From contig CAVTOZ010000005.1 in the NCBI GenBank assembly GCA_963736505.1, forward strand, positions 62,001 through 126,000: DNA of 64,000 nt. Reading direction: 5' to 3'. The position numbers were made by a program, and so were the translations under genes. Shown piece after piece: positions 16,746 through 25,798 of the stretch. Numbering within the stretch: position 1 is the first letter of the stretch; each line of letters starts with the position of its first letter. This DNA is from Solirubrobacter sp963736505. Its GTDB lineage: Bacteria > Actinomycetota > Thermoleophilia > Solirubrobacterales > Solirubrobacteraceae. The notes beneath the pieces are model-generated. The model saw only the letters and a list, made by a program, of their open reading frames with translations. It had not been told where the DNA came from and ran no database searches.

Positions 16746-18094
16746 GTCTGCAGGGCGGCCGAGAGCAGGAACAGGCCGAGGCAGGTGAAGACGACCATCA
16801 GCACAAGCATGACGATCTGCGAGCGCGTCGCGGCCTTGGCGGACCCGTACAGCTCCAGCGCGCGGTCGTGCGCGAGCACGAGCGCCCACACGTGGCCGGC
16901 CACGAGCGCGCCGACCTGGACGTACCAGATGCCGGTCGCCGTGATGATCCCGTAGTCGATCGTGGCGTTGCCGCCGCCGAACAGGTCGCTGCCATGGCCG
17001 AGCGGGTCGTTGGCCAGGCGCCACAGGTCCTGCCCGTTGTAGGCGAGCAGCGAGAAGTAGTGCGCGACGAGGTAGCCGGAGGCGATCGGGATCAGCGTGT
17101 GCGCGAACGTGCGGGCGAGCGTGGTGCGGTCGGGCGCCTTCGGCACCGTCGGCATCCCGGCCATGCCGAGCATCCACACGACGCTGACCAGCCCGATCGC
17201 GATCGCGAGGCCGGCGACGAAGCCGAGCTCGAGCGCGGTCGACAGCGGCAGCCCGAGCGAGTGGAAGAAGTTCTGGAAGTCGATCGCGAGGTTGTTGAAC
17301 AGCGCGCCCTCCTTCGCGCCGTCGAACGCGGTCGAGCCGATCGAGACGAGCAGCAGGCCGACGACGCCGGCGCCGAGCGTCAGCTTCGCGGCGCCGGTGC
17401 CGGGCGGGCGCAGGACGAGCCGGCCGTCGTCGCGCCGGCCGATCGGCGCGAGCGTGGCGATCAGACCCCAGAGCACGCCGAAGCCGTCGGCGTTGCGCAC
17501 CCACGGCTCGACGCCGTAGATGCTCATCCCGATCAGCATCGCGATCAGGTAGAGGATCATCAGGATCGCGAGCGTGCCCGGCTCGGTCGCCGACGCCCAG
17601 CACAGCTCGCAGATCGCGAAGCCGAAGATCACGGCGGCGGCGGGCCAGCGGCCGAGCCGCTCCGGGTACGGGAGCGGCTCGGGCATGCTGGAGCCGTGCG
17701 ACGCGATCCAGCCGGCGGCGCGCCCGATCGCGCGCCACGGGCTGAGCAGGCGGAACACGTCGCCGAACAGCAGCGAGGCGAACGGGACGGCGACCCAGAA
17801 GCCGACGTAGACGGCGGTCGGCGCGAGGTTCTCGCTCTGCAGGTCGGTGCCCGCGAGACCCGCGTAGGCCGTGACGGCGAAGGCCGCGACGCCGAGCGCG
17901 CCGAGGACCACCTCGACGGCGCGCGGGAGGACGAACAGCGCGCGCTCGCGTGTGTTCGCGAGCTTCGGGGTCGACCAGCCGGCGGCGAGCGCGGCGAACG
18001 AGACGACCAGCACGGCCGCGGCCGCGGCGGCGAACAGCGACTCGGGGATCGGGAGGTCGGCGCGCCCGACGATCCCGTGCGCGAAGAGGATCAC
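16742..18094 (-). CDS. Conserved polytopic membrane protein (fenitrothion hydrolase-labelled family)
   Basis: 450 residues with about 11 hydrophobic helices. It starts MILFAHGIVGRADLPIPESL and includes FASLLFGDVFRLLSPWRAIGR and HYFSLLAYNGQDLW, with several His residues within or next to helices. Actinobacterial homologues are sometimes annotated as fenitrothion hydrolase, a label with doubtful relevance; the arrangement looks more like a respiratory or metal-handling membrane protein. A 39-residue membrane ORF is coupled to it. It lies just below the terminator of the secreted-protein gene. Confidence 0.7.
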   Translation of the reverse strand: MILFAHGIVGRADLPIPESLFAAAAAAVLVVSFAALAAGWSTPKLANTRERALFVLPRAVEVVLGALGVAAFAVTAYAGLAGTDLQSENLAPTAVYVGFWVAVPFASLLFGDVFRLLSPWRAIGRAAGWIASHGSSMPEPLPYPERLGRWPAAAVIFGFAICELCWASATEPGTLAILMILYLIAMLIGMSIYGVEPWVRNADGFGVLWGLIATLAPIGRRDDGRLVLRPPGTGAAKLTLGAGVVGLLLVSIGSTAFDGAKEGALFNNLAIDFQNFFHSLGLPLSTALELGFVAGLAIAIGLVSVVWMLGMAGMPTVPKAPDRTTLARTFAHTLIPIASGYLVAHYFSLLAYNGQDLWRLANDPLGHGSDLFGGGNATIDYGIITATGIWYVQVGALVAGHVWALVLAHDRALELYGSAKAATRSQIVMLVLMVVFTCLGLFLLSAALQT

Positions 18095-18110
18095 CGGCGC
18101 GAGTCTATGA

Positions 18111-18140
18111 ACGAAAAGGGCCCCGCTGACGCGGGGCCCT
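18111..18140 (-). terminator. Rho-independent terminator
   Basis: A 10-bp GC-rich stem (18117-18126 with 18131-18140) and loop TGAC; on the minus strand it is followed by TTTT. It lies 27 bases downstream of the stop of the secreted-protein gene and just before the start of the polytopic membrane protein gene, insulating the two. Confidence 0.85.
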
Positions 18141-18166
18141 CATGAGGCGTGGTGTCGCCTAGGCGA

Positions 18167-18883
18167 CTACGAGCACTTCGCGTCGGCCGAGTTGGTCGCC
18201 GTGGAGGCGGCCGGCGGGGCCGGGTTCGGGACGAAGGAGACCGTGACGCCGATCTTCTGCTTCTTCGAGGTGCAGCCGGTGGAGCTGATCAGCGAAGCCT
18301 TGCCCTTGGTCAGCTTCAGCGTCGTGTTCAGGCCGTTGAGCGCCGAGTAGGTGCCCGGGGCCGGCTGCTGCAGGAAGTCCGGGATCGCGATCGTGAGCTT
18401 CTTGCCGGAGATCTTGCCGTGCAGCACGGCCTGGACGGCGCCAGGGCTCTGCTGCAGGAAGAACAGGAGCTCGTTCTTGCCGACGATCGGGGTGACCTTG
18501 AAGCTCAGCGGCGCGGGGGTCGCGGAGGTCGGGTTGAGGATCGCGCTGGCGCTGCCCTTGCCGGCGATCGAGCTCTTGCAGGCCGACGGACCGGCGTTGA
18601 CGAGAGCGTCGTCGCTCTTGGTGCACTGGGGCAGGCCCTTGGTGCTGAGCTTGAGCGTGCTCGGGAACGAGATCTGGATCTGCTTGGCGGTCGTCTTGCT
18701 CGCAGGATCGTTCGTCACGCCGACCGTGACCGAGGTGGCCTTCGGCTTGGACTTCGTGCCCGCCTTCGTCGGCGAGACCTTCGCGGTGACGGTGATCGAG
18801 GGCGCCGGGTTCTGGGCGTAGGCGATGCCGGCGACACCGACGGCGAGGGACGCCGCGGTGGCGGCGATGAGGGTCTTGCGCAA
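18167..18883 (-). CDS. Secreted hypothetical protein
   Basis: 238 residues. Signal peptide with cleavage likely after AYA (residue about 23; MRKTLIAATAASLAVGVAGI). The mature part is rich in Lys, Thr and Ser and resembles a beta-sandwich (ITVTAKVSPTKAG, SVTVGVTNDP). It has cysteines in PQCTKSDD, SACKSS, STGCTSK and at the end (AKCS), which may form disulfides. Similar secreted proteins recur in Solirubrobacterales, from memory. No enzymatic motif. A strong terminator follows, so it is a single transcription unit. Confidence 0.8.
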   Translation of the reverse strand: MRKTLIAATAASLAVGVAGIAYAQNPAPSITVTAKVSPTKAGTKSKPKATSVTVGVTNDPASKTTAKQIQISFPSTLKLSTKGLPQCTKSDDALVNAGPSACKSSIAGKGSASAILNPTSATPAPLSFKVTPIVGKNELLFFLQQSPGAVQAVLHGKISGKKLTIAIPDFLQQPAPGTYSALNGLNTTLKLTKGKASLISSTGCTSKKQKIGVTVSFVPNPAPPAASTATNSADAKCS

Positions 18884-18956
18884 GGAGTCTCTCCTCCGGA
18901 AGGGGGACGTTCAGGTTCTTGGACAGGGGCGGACGGTGCTCGACCGACCGCCAAGT

Positions 18957-18978
18957 GTCAACAACACGTCAACAGCGG
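18957..18978. promoter_or_regulatory. 11-bp direct repeat in divergent promoter region
   Basis: GTCAACA occurs twice (18957-18963 and 18968-18974), 11 bases apart, in the 126-base gap between the secreted-protein gene (minus) and the thioredoxin-fold gene (plus). On the minus strand this gives two TTGAC blocks, one reading TTGACA, a possible -35 box for the secreted protein. Spacing of one helical turn fits a dimeric activator. Confidence 0.4.
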
Positions 18979-19009
18979 AAAGGTTTCGCTTCTAGTATCG
19001 CCGCCGTCC

Positions 19010-19753
19010 ATGCGCGCTGACGCACCCACCATCTCCGCGCCGCCGTTCCCACGTGAGCTCCCGTGGGTCAACGTCGCCTCGCTGCGAATGGATCAGCAGC
19101 ACGGGAAGGTCGTGCTCGTCGAGTTCTGGGACTTCTGCCGCGTCAACTCGCTGCGGACGCTGCCGTACCTGCGCGAGTGGCACGCGCGCTACGCGGCCGC
19201 GGGGCTGCGCGTGATCGGCGTCCACACGGGCGCGTTCCCGCCTTCGCGCGACGACGAGCAGGTGCGCGCGGCGGTCGCGCGGCTGGAGATCCCGTGGGCG
19301 GTCGCGATCGACACGGGGTTGCAGGTCTGGGACCTGTACGGCAACGAGGGCTGGCCGGCGCGGTACCTGTGGGACACGTCGCTGCATCTGCACTCGCTGC
19401 ACTACGGCGAGGGCGCGTACGCGGAGACCGAGCGCGAGATCCAGTCGTTGCTGGGCCTGTCGCGCGACGTGATGGAGCCGCTCCGGCCCGAGGACGCGCC
19501 CGACGCGCTCCTGGTCGCCCAGACGCCCGACCAGCCGGGTCCGTACTCGGGCCCGTACGAGGCGGGCGCCGTCTGGGCCGTCGTCTCGGGGTCGGGGTCG
19601 CTGGGCGTGAACGGGCGCTCGGTTCCGGTGCGCGAGCCGGGATGCGTGGAGCTCGTCGCGCACCCGCACAGCGTCGCGGGCGAGCTGTCGCTCGAGGTCG
19701 GCGAGGGCGTCGTCGTGCACGCGACGTGCTTCCTGCCCGGCCTCGCACCGTAG
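19010..19753 (+). CDS. Thioredoxin-fold (TlpA/DipZ-like) protein with degenerate active site
   Basis: 247 residues from ATG 19010. The N-terminal half is thioredoxin-like: GKVVLVEFWDFCRVNSLRTL corresponds to the FWxxxCxxC-LRTLPYL region of DipZ/TlpA relatives, and GLRVIGVHTGAFPPS and EIPWAVAID follow. The second cysteine position is Ser47 and the only nearby cysteine, Cys43, is shifted by one residue, so classical disulfide exchange is unlikely. The C-terminal part is a small beta domain like that of thioredoxin/NHL proteins. No signal peptide. Divergent from the secreted-protein gene. Confidence 0.78.
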   Translation: MRADAPTISAPPFPRELPWVNVASLRMDQQHGKVVLVEFWDFCRVNSLRTLPYLREWHARYAAAGLRVIGVHTGAFPPSRDDEQVRAAVARLEIPWAVAIDTGLQVWDLYGNEGWPARYLWDTSLHLHSLHYGEGAYAETEREIQSLLGLSRDVMEPLRPEDAPDALLVAQTPDQPGPYSGPYEAGAVWAVVSGSGSLGVNGRSVPVREPGCVELVAHPHSVAGELSLEVGEGVVVHATCFLPGLAP

Positions 19754-19757
19754 CGAG

Positions 19758-20861
19758 TCAGCGTGGGCGGAGGGCTTCGTGGGGGTGGTCTGCGAGGAGG
19801 CGGAGTAGGCGGGGTGGGCCGGTATCGCCGACTTCGATCGCGACGCCCGGCCAGTACGGCGACCCGCCCGGCTCAGGGCCGAGGAAGTGGGGTTGGTAGA
19901 CCCAGGAGCCCGAGTTCCAGATCCGGGCGCCTCCCGGCGCGGTCCATTCGGCGGTGTCGTCGGGCGCGAACGGGCCCGCTCGGTGGGAATGGCCCCAGAT
20001 GACGTGCTCGGCGCGGATGTCGAGGCGGCGCACGACCTCGGTGATCCCGCGCAGGTAGCCGTGGCGGAGCGCCGCCGGGGAGAGGTGGCGATCGAGCGGG
20101 CCGACGCCGAGCGCGTTCAGCGCCGCGACCGCGCCAACGTAGCCCGTGCCGAAGAACACCGTGCGCAGCGGGTGGCGGTGGCGCTCGGCGGACGTCAGCG
20201 CCGTCCAGGTCCGCGCCGACGCCCCGGCACCCGCGGAGATGCGCGCGTGGTCGGCCCGCTGCGTCAGCGCGTGCATCCACGCGTACAGCGGCGACAGCGC
20301 CGCCTCGTAGTCGTCCGGCGCGGCGCCCTCGCCGGGCAGCGCGACGACGTAGCGGGCCATGAACCCCGCGAAGATGCGCTCGAACGTCGGCACCGTCGCG
20401 TGCAGGTCCGCGTAGTGGCCGTGCAGGGCGTAGACGTCGTCGCGCAGCCATACGCCCGGGTACGCCATCTCCACCCGCGCCGGGCGCGCGGACTCGGCCA
20501 GGCGCTCCGCCAGCGGGCCTGAGGGCGCGAAGCGCTGCTCGAGCCCGAGGAAGCCGGCCGGCTCGGTCGCGAGCCGCTCCTCGATCCAGCCCGCCGCGAG
20601 CCCGTGATCGTGGTTGCCGGCGAGCACGAGCAGCTCGCCGGAGGGCCCCAGCGCGCGCCCGAGCTCGGCGAACAGCGGCGCGGCGACGTCCGCCGCGTCG
20701 CGGTGCGCGGCCTCGCGCAGCTCGAGTCCGTCGCCGAGGATCACGAGCCGGTCGACGCCCTCGAGCGCCTCGATCAGCGGCTCCCGCAGCGACGCCCGGC
20801 GCAGCAGGTCGGTGCCCGCCGTCTTCCCGAGGTGCAGGTCCGAGATGACGAGGGTCCGCAC
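19758..20861 (-). CDS. Metallophosphoesterase
   Basis: 367 residues from GTG 20861. The calcineurin-like motifs are all present: SDLHLG (first metal ligands), GDGLEL (metal bridge), GNHDH and GHSH near residue 300. The active site should hold two metal ions and cleave phosphomonoesters or diesters; the substrate is unknown. The middle insert with several Trp and His residues is longer than in the smallest family members. The gene is divergent from the CoA-transferase with only 25 bases between start codons. The frame continues upstream, but that part would overlap the neighbouring promoter. Confidence 0.88.
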   Translation of the reverse strand: MRTLVISDLHLGKTAGTDLLRRASLREPLIEALEGVDRLVILGDGLELREAAHRDAADVAAPLFAELGRALGPSGELLVLAGNHDHGLAAGWIEERLATEPAGFLGLEQRFAPSGPLAERLAESARPARVEMAYPGVWLRDDVYALHGHYADLHATVPTFERIFAGFMARYVVALPGEGAAPDDYEAALSPLYAWMHALTQRADHARISAGAGASARTWTALTSAERHRHPLRTVFFGTGYVGAVAALNALGVGPLDRHLSPAALRHGYLRGITEVVRRLDIRAEHVIWGHSHRAGPFAPDDTAEWTAPGGARIWNSGSWVYQPHFLGPEPGGSPYWPGVAIEVGDTGPPRLLRLLADHPHEALRPR

Positions 20862-20886
20862 GCGGCGCACGCTAGCGTGCCGCGCC

Positions 20887-22026
20887 GTGCCGAACGCCGA
20901 AGGACCGCTCTCCGGGCTGCTCGTCGCCGACTTCTCGCGCGTGCTCGCCGGGCCGCTCGCATCGATGCTGCTCGGCGACCTCGGCGCCGACGTGATCAAG
21001 GTCGAGCGACCCGACGGCGGCGACGACACGCGCGCCTGGGGACCGCCGTGGCGCGACGGCGTGAGCACGTACTACCTCGGCCTGAACCGCAACAAGCGCT
21101 CCATCGCGCTCGACCTCACGCGCGACGCCGACCGCGAGCTCGCGCGCACGCTCGCGACCCGCGCGGACGTGCTGCTGGAGTCCTTCCGCCCCGGGCTGAT
21201 GGCGTCCTGGGGCCTCGACGGCGACACGATCCGCGCGCACAACCCCGGCCTCGTCTCGTGCTCGGTCACGGCGTTCGGCACCGACCCGAAGGCGCGCGGG
21301 CTGCCGGGCTACGACTTCCTCCTGCAGGCGATGGGCGGGCTGATGGCGGTCACCGGCGAGCCGGACCGGCCGCCGCTGAAGGCCGGCACCGCGGTCGTCG
21401 ACCTCGTGACCGGGCTGCTCGCCGCCAACGGCATCCAGGCCGCCCTGATCGAGCGCGCGCGGACCGGCCGCGGCCGCCACGTCGAGGTCTCGCTGATGGA
21501 CAGCGCGCTGACCACGCTGCTCAACCAGGGCTCCGCCTGGGTGTCCGCCGGCGTGCGCCCGTCACGGCGCGGGAACCGGCACCCGAGCATCGTCCCGTAC
21601 GAGATCTACGAGACCGCCGACCGGCCGATCGCGATCGCGGCCGCCAACGACCGCCTGTTCGTGCGCCTGTGCGAGGCGGTCGGGCTCGACGCGCTCACGG
21701 ACGACCCGCGCTTCACGACCAACGAGGCGCGCGTCGCGAACGTCGACGCGTTCGCGGACGCGCTCAACGCCGTGCTGCGCGAGCGCCCCGCAGCGCACTG
21801 GGTCGAGGCGCTGCAGGCGGCGAGCGTGCCCGCCGGGACGGTCAACGAGGTCGACGAGGCGTTCGCGCTCGCCGACCGGCTCGGGCTCGAGCCGACCGAG
21901 GAGCACGACGGCCTGCCGCTGATCCGGCCGCCGCTGCGCGTCGACGGCGAACGCCCGCCGATCCGCCTCCGCCCGCCCGGCCTGGACGAGCACGGCGACG
22001 ACCTGCGCGCCTGGCTGCGCGGTTAG
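20887..22026 (+). CDS. CaiB/BaiF family CoA-transferase (class III)
   Basis: 379 residues from GTG 20887. Class III CoA-transferase signatures: LLVADFSRVLAGPLAS, LGADVIKVERP, NRNKRSIALDL, DVLLESFRPG and VSLMDSALT. It exchanges CoA between acyl-CoA and a carboxylic acid through an Asp-bound intermediate (LLVADF is near the N-terminus; the catalytic Asp is likely within the FGTDP to VVDLVTG region). The acid is unknown. It overlaps the convergent GGDEF-EAL gene by four bases. Confidence 0.92.
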   Translation: MPNAEGPLSGLLVADFSRVLAGPLASMLLGDLGADVIKVERPDGGDDTRAWGPPWRDGVSTYYLGLNRNKRSIALDLTRDADRELARTLATRADVLLESFRPGLMASWGLDGDTIRAHNPGLVSCSVTAFGTDPKARGLPGYDFLLQAMGGLMAVTGEPDRPPLKAGTAVVDLVTGLLAANGIQAALIERARTGRGRHVEVSLMDSALTTLLNQGSAWVSAGVRPSRRGNRHPSIVPYEIYETADRPIAIAAANDRLFVRLCEAVGLDALTDDPRFTTNEARVANVDAFADALNAVLRERPAAHWVEALQAASVPAGTVNEVDEAFALADRLGLEPTEEHDGLPLIRPPLRVDGERPPIRLRPPGLDEHGDDLRAWLRG

Positions 22027-24761
22027 CGGTCCCAGCGCAGGCGATCGGCGGGGAGCCCGTCGCGCAGCAGCGGCTCGATCGCGTCCGCCGGCGCGGGGCG
22101 GGCGAGCCCGAACCCCTGCGCCACGTCGCAGCCCATGCTCGCCAGCCACGAGGCCTGCGCCATCGTCTCCACGCCCTCCGCGATCACGGCCACCCCGAGC
22201 GCCGACGCCATGCTCACGATCGCGCGCAGCAGGTGCCGGTCGCCCTCGTCGTCGGCGATCCCGGCGATGAACGAGCGATCGACCTTGATCCCGTTCAGCG
22301 GGAAGCGCTTGACGTAGTTCAGCGACGAGTAGCCCGTCCCGAAGTCGTCGAGCAGCAGGCGCACCCCGAGCGCCTGGAGCGTCTGCAGGACGACGGCCGG
22401 CGAGCTCGTCTCCTCCATCAGGACCGTCTCGGTCAGCTCGAGCGCGAGCTGCTCCGGCGCGACGCCGGTCCGCCGCAGCGCCGCGTCGATCTCCTCGGCC
22501 AGCCCGGGCGCCGCCAGCTGGCGGCCCGAGAGGTTGACCGACATGTAGACCGGCGCGAGCGCCGGGTCCGCGCCCCAGCGGGTGAGCTGGCGGCAGGCCT
22601 CGTCGAGCACCCAGCGCCCGAGCGGCACGATCAGCCCCGTGTCCTCCGCGAGCGGCACGAACCCGGCCGGCGACACCATCCCGCGCGCGGGGTGCTGCCA
22701 GCGCACGAGCGCCTCGACGCCGACGATCCGGTGCTCCTGCAGCGAGACGAGCGGCTGGTAGTGGAGCACGAACTCGCCGGCCTCCAGCGCGCGCCGCAGG
22801 TCCTGCTCGAGCTGCAGGCGCTCCACCACGCGACGCCGCATCGCGCGATCGAACAGCTCGTAGCCCGTCCCGTGGCGGGCCTTGGCGCGGTGCATCGCGA
22901 CGTCCGCGTCGCGCAGCAGCCCCTCGGCGCTCCCCGAGCCGCCGTCGGCGACGGCCACGCCGATGCTCGCGGAGAGGTGCAGCGTCCGCTCGCCGATCAC
23001 GACCGGGACGTCGAACAGCGCCATGATCCGGCGCGTCGCCTCGATCGCGCCGCGCTCGTCCTCGACCCCCTCGCACAGGATCGCGAACTCGTCGCCGCCG
23101 GTCCGCGCGAGCGTGTCGGACACGCGCAGCACGCTCTGCAGCCGCTGCGCGAGCGTGCGGATCACCTCGTCCCCGGTGCCGTGGCCGAACGTCTCGTTGA
23201 CGTCGCTGAAGCGATCGACGTCGACGCAGACGGCCGCGAGCGTCGTCCCCTCGCGCGCCGCCCGCGCCGTCGCGTGCGCGGCGCGGTCGGCGAGCAGCGT
23301 GCGGTTCGGCAGCCCGGTCAGCGGGTCCACCAGCGCGCGGACCCGGGCCCGTGCCTCAGCCGTCCGGCGCTCCTCGGCCGCCGCCAGCAGATGCGCGGTC
23401 GCCTCGACGAACTGCAGCTCCTCGTCGCCGAACGCCTCCTCGGCGCGGCTCATCGCCGCCACCCAGGCGCGCGGCTGCGACGGCGGGCCGACGGGGGCGA
23501 CGATCGCGCTGCGCACGCCGGACGCGAGCCAGCGCTTGGGCAGCCGTCGCGCGTCGAGCAGCGCCGGCTCGGGCGGGAGCGGGACGTCGAGCGCGCAGCC
23601 CGGCTCGGCCCCCTCGACGGGCGCCGCGCCGCCGTCCTCGGAGCGAGCGAACACGCAGGCCCACTCGACGCCGAGCGCCGCGGTCATCTGCGGCCCGGCC
23701 GCGGCCGAGAGCGCCTCCCAGCCGGCGCCCTCGACGGCCCGCCGCCCGAGCGCCGCGAGCGCGCCCTGGCAGCGGACATGCCGCGCGAGCCGCGCCTCGT
23801 CGCGGCGCGTCGCCGTGATGTCCACGATCCGGCAGATCCCGTACTGCGGCCGCCCTGAGGCGTCGCGCACGAGCGACAGCGTGACCTCGCACAACAGCGG
23901 CGGATCGGACGCCGGCAGCGCGCGCTGCTCGATCTGGCAGACGTCGGTCTCGCCGGCCAGCAGCCGCCGCAGCCCCTGCTCGCCGGCGGCGCGGTCGTCG
24001 GGGTGGACGAAATCGCTCGGACTGGAGTGGCGCCGAAGCGCCTCCTCCGTTGTCCCGAGCAGCGCGGCGAGCCGCTGATTGACGGCCAGCAGCGTCGACT
24101 CGCCGGGTCCCAGCGAGAACAGCGCGAGCGCGTCAGGCGCGCCCTGGAACGCCGCGGAGAAGCGCTGCTCGGCGAGATACAGCTCGCGCGCGGTACGCGT
24201 CTCCGCCTCGATGCGCTCGCGCAGCTCCCACGCCAGCCGCTCGCGGTCGAGCCCGCCCGCCAGCGTGCCGGCGAGCGCCTCCAGCGCCTCGCGATCGGCG
24301 CGCGTGAAGCGGTCCGGCGCCCTGCCGAGCACGATCGCCCCCACGACGCCCTCGCCGGGCTCCTGCACCGGCACCGCCAGCAGCGAGCTGAGCTCACTCG
24401 CCGGCGTGTCCATGCGGGGCGCCCCGAGCCAGTCGTCGATCTGCGTCGGATCGCCGGAGACGAGCACGCTGCCGCCGCAGTCCAGCGCGGCGATCAGGCG
24501 CCGGCTGGACCACGTCGCCGGCGCGTCGATGAACTCCGCGAAGCGCGCCGCGGCCGCGGGGTCGTCGTGGTACGCCGCGACGGGAACCAGCGCCGCGCGG
24601 ACCTCCGAGCGGAGGTAGATCACACAGCCGGAGCGGAAGCGGCGGCCGACGATGCCCGCCACCTTCGCGAGCCCGCCTGCCCCGGCTGCGCGCCGCTCGG
24701 CGAGCAACTGCGCGATTTCCTGTGACGGATCGTCCACTGGTTGAAATGGGTGCCCCGTCAC
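22023..24761 (-). CDS. GGDEF-EAL cyclic di-GMP protein with GAF and PAS domains
   Basis: About 912 residues; GTG 24761 is preferred because GAGGT lies just upstream, a TTG at 24773 is possible. In order: GAF-like domain (about 30-180), PAS-like domain (about 190-320; FVHPDDRAAGEQGL), second GAF-like domain (about 330-480), GGDEF (TGGDEFAIL near residue 554) and EAL (VEALVRW near 680, DDFGTGYSSLNYV and EGVETMAQ). Both catalytic signatures look intact, so it could make and degrade cyclic di-GMP. No membrane helices, so signals are sensed in the cytoplasm. Confidence 0.93.
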   Translation of the reverse strand: MTGHPFQPVDDPSQEIAQLLAERRAAGAGGLAKVAGIVGRRFRSGCVIYLRSEVRAALVPVAAYHDDPAAAARFAEFIDAPATWSSRRLIAALDCGGSVLVSGDPTQIDDWLGAPRMDTPASELSSLLAVPVQEPGEGVVGAIVLGRAPDRFTRADREALEALAGTLAGGLDRERLAWELRERIEAETRTARELYLAEQRFSAAFQGAPDALALFSLGPGESTLLAVNQRLAALLGTTEEALRRHSSPSDFVHPDDRAAGEQGLRRLLAGETDVCQIEQRALPASDPPLLCEVTLSLVRDASGRPQYGICRIVDITATRRDEARLARHVRCQGALAALGRRAVEGAGWEALSAAAGPQMTAALGVEWACVFARSEDGGAAPVEGAEPGCALDVPLPPEPALLDARRLPKRWLASGVRSAIVAPVGPPSQPRAWVAAMSRAEEAFGDEELQFVEATAHLLAAAEERRTAEARARVRALVDPLTGLPNRTLLADRAAHATARAAREGTTLAAVCVDVDRFSDVNETFGHGTGDEVIRTLAQRLQSVLRVSDTLARTGGDEFAILCEGVEDERGAIEATRRIMALFDVPVVIGERTLHLSASIGVAVADGGSGSAEGLLRDADVAMHRAKARHGTGYELFDRAMRRRVVERLQLEQDLRRALEAGEFVLHYQPLVSLQEHRIVGVEALVRWQHPARGMVSPAGFVPLAEDTGLIVPLGRWVLDEACRQLTRWGADPALAPVYMSVNLSGRQLAAPGLAEEIDAALRRTGVAPEQLALELTETVLMEETSSPAVVLQTLQALGVRLLLDDFGTGYSSLNYVKRFPLNGIKVDRSFIAGIADDEGDRHLLRAIVSMASALGVAVIAEGVETMAQASWLASMGCDVAQGFGLARPAPADAIEPLLRDGLPADRLRWDR

Positions 24762-24797
24762 ACCCGACCTCAAGCGGAATGTTGAGGTGGTGAAGAC

Positions 24798-25760
24798 CTA
24801 GGCTTCGGCGGCCGTCATGGCCTGGCGGATCGTCTTCGGCAGCATGAAGCGCACGTCCTCGCGCAGCACCTCGTACTCCGAGACGTCCTCGGTGCCCCGC
24901 TCGCGGAAGAACGAGATCAGCCGCTCGACCAGCTCCTCAGGCGCCGACGCGCCCGACGAGATGCCGACGACGCGAGCCCCCTCGAGCCACCGCTCCTGCA
25001 CCTGGTCCTCGTTGTCGATCAGGTACGAGGCCGCGCCGGCGTCGCGCGCGACGTCGACCAGCCGGTTGGAGTTCGACGAGTTCTGCGAGCCGATCACGAG
25101 CACGAGGTCGCACTCGGCGGCCATCTGCTTGACCGCCGTCTGGCGGTTGGTGGTCGCGTAGCAGATGTCGTCGGTGCGCGGCCCGACGATGCCGGGGAAG
25201 CGCTCGCGCAGGCGGGCGATGATCGTGCGCGTCTCGTCGACCGACAGCGTGGTCTGCGAGATGTACGCGAGCCGCGTGGGATCGGGCACCTCGAGCGCGT
25301 CGACGTCGTCCTCGGACTCGACCAGCACGATGTGCTCGGGCGCCTCGCCCATCGTGCCCTCGACCTCTTCGTGCCCGGCGTGGCCGATCAGCACGATCGT
25401 GTAGCCGTCGGACGCGAACTTCAGCGCCTCGCGGTGGACCTTGGTCACCAGCGGGCACGTCGCGTCGATCGTGAACAGCCCGCGGCTCTCGGCGTCCGAG
25501 TGGACCGCGGGCGAGACGCCGTGGGCGGAGAAGACCGTGATCGCGCCCTCGGGGATCGCGTCCTCGAGCTCGTCGACGAAGATCGCGCCGCGCTCGCGCA
25601 ACTGGGCCACGACGTGCTTGTTGTGCACGATCTCCTTGCGCACGTAGACCGGCGCGCCGTAGAGCTCGAGCGCGCGCTCGACCGTCTGCACGGCCCGGTC
25701 GACGCCGGCGCAGTAGCCGCGCGGGGCGGCGAGCAGGAGCTTCTCCGGGGCGGCGGCCAT
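24798..25760 (-). CDS. ispH: 4-hydroxy-3-methylbut-2-enyl diphosphate reductase
   Basis: 320 residues. The last enzyme of the MEP pathway, reducing HMBPP to isopentenyl and dimethylallyl diphosphate with a 4Fe-4S cluster. The three cluster cysteines are in APRGYCAGV, DATCPLVTK and DDICYATTN; the substrate-binding His and Glu lie in VHNKHVV, SAHGVSP and GHAGHEEVEGT. Length and order are normal. It is a single gene between the GGDEF-EAL gene and the divergent cation transporter. Confidence 0.97.
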   Translation of the reverse strand: MAAAPEKLLLAAPRGYCAGVDRAVQTVERALELYGAPVYVRKEIVHNKHVVAQLRERGAIFVDELEDAIPEGAITVFSAHGVSPAVHSDAESRGLFTIDATCPLVTKVHREALKFASDGYTIVLIGHAGHEEVEGTMGEAPEHIVLVESEDDVDALEVPDPTRLAYISQTTLSVDETRTIIARLRERFPGIVGPRTDDICYATTNRQTAVKQMAAECDLVLVIGSQNSSNSNRLVDVARDAGAASYLIDNEDQVQERWLEGARVVGISSGASAPEELVERLISFFRERGTEDVSEYEVLREDVRFMLPKTIRQAMTAAEA

Positions 25761-25798
25761 CGACTCCGAGTGTAGGAGACGGGGTACCCGACGGTGCG

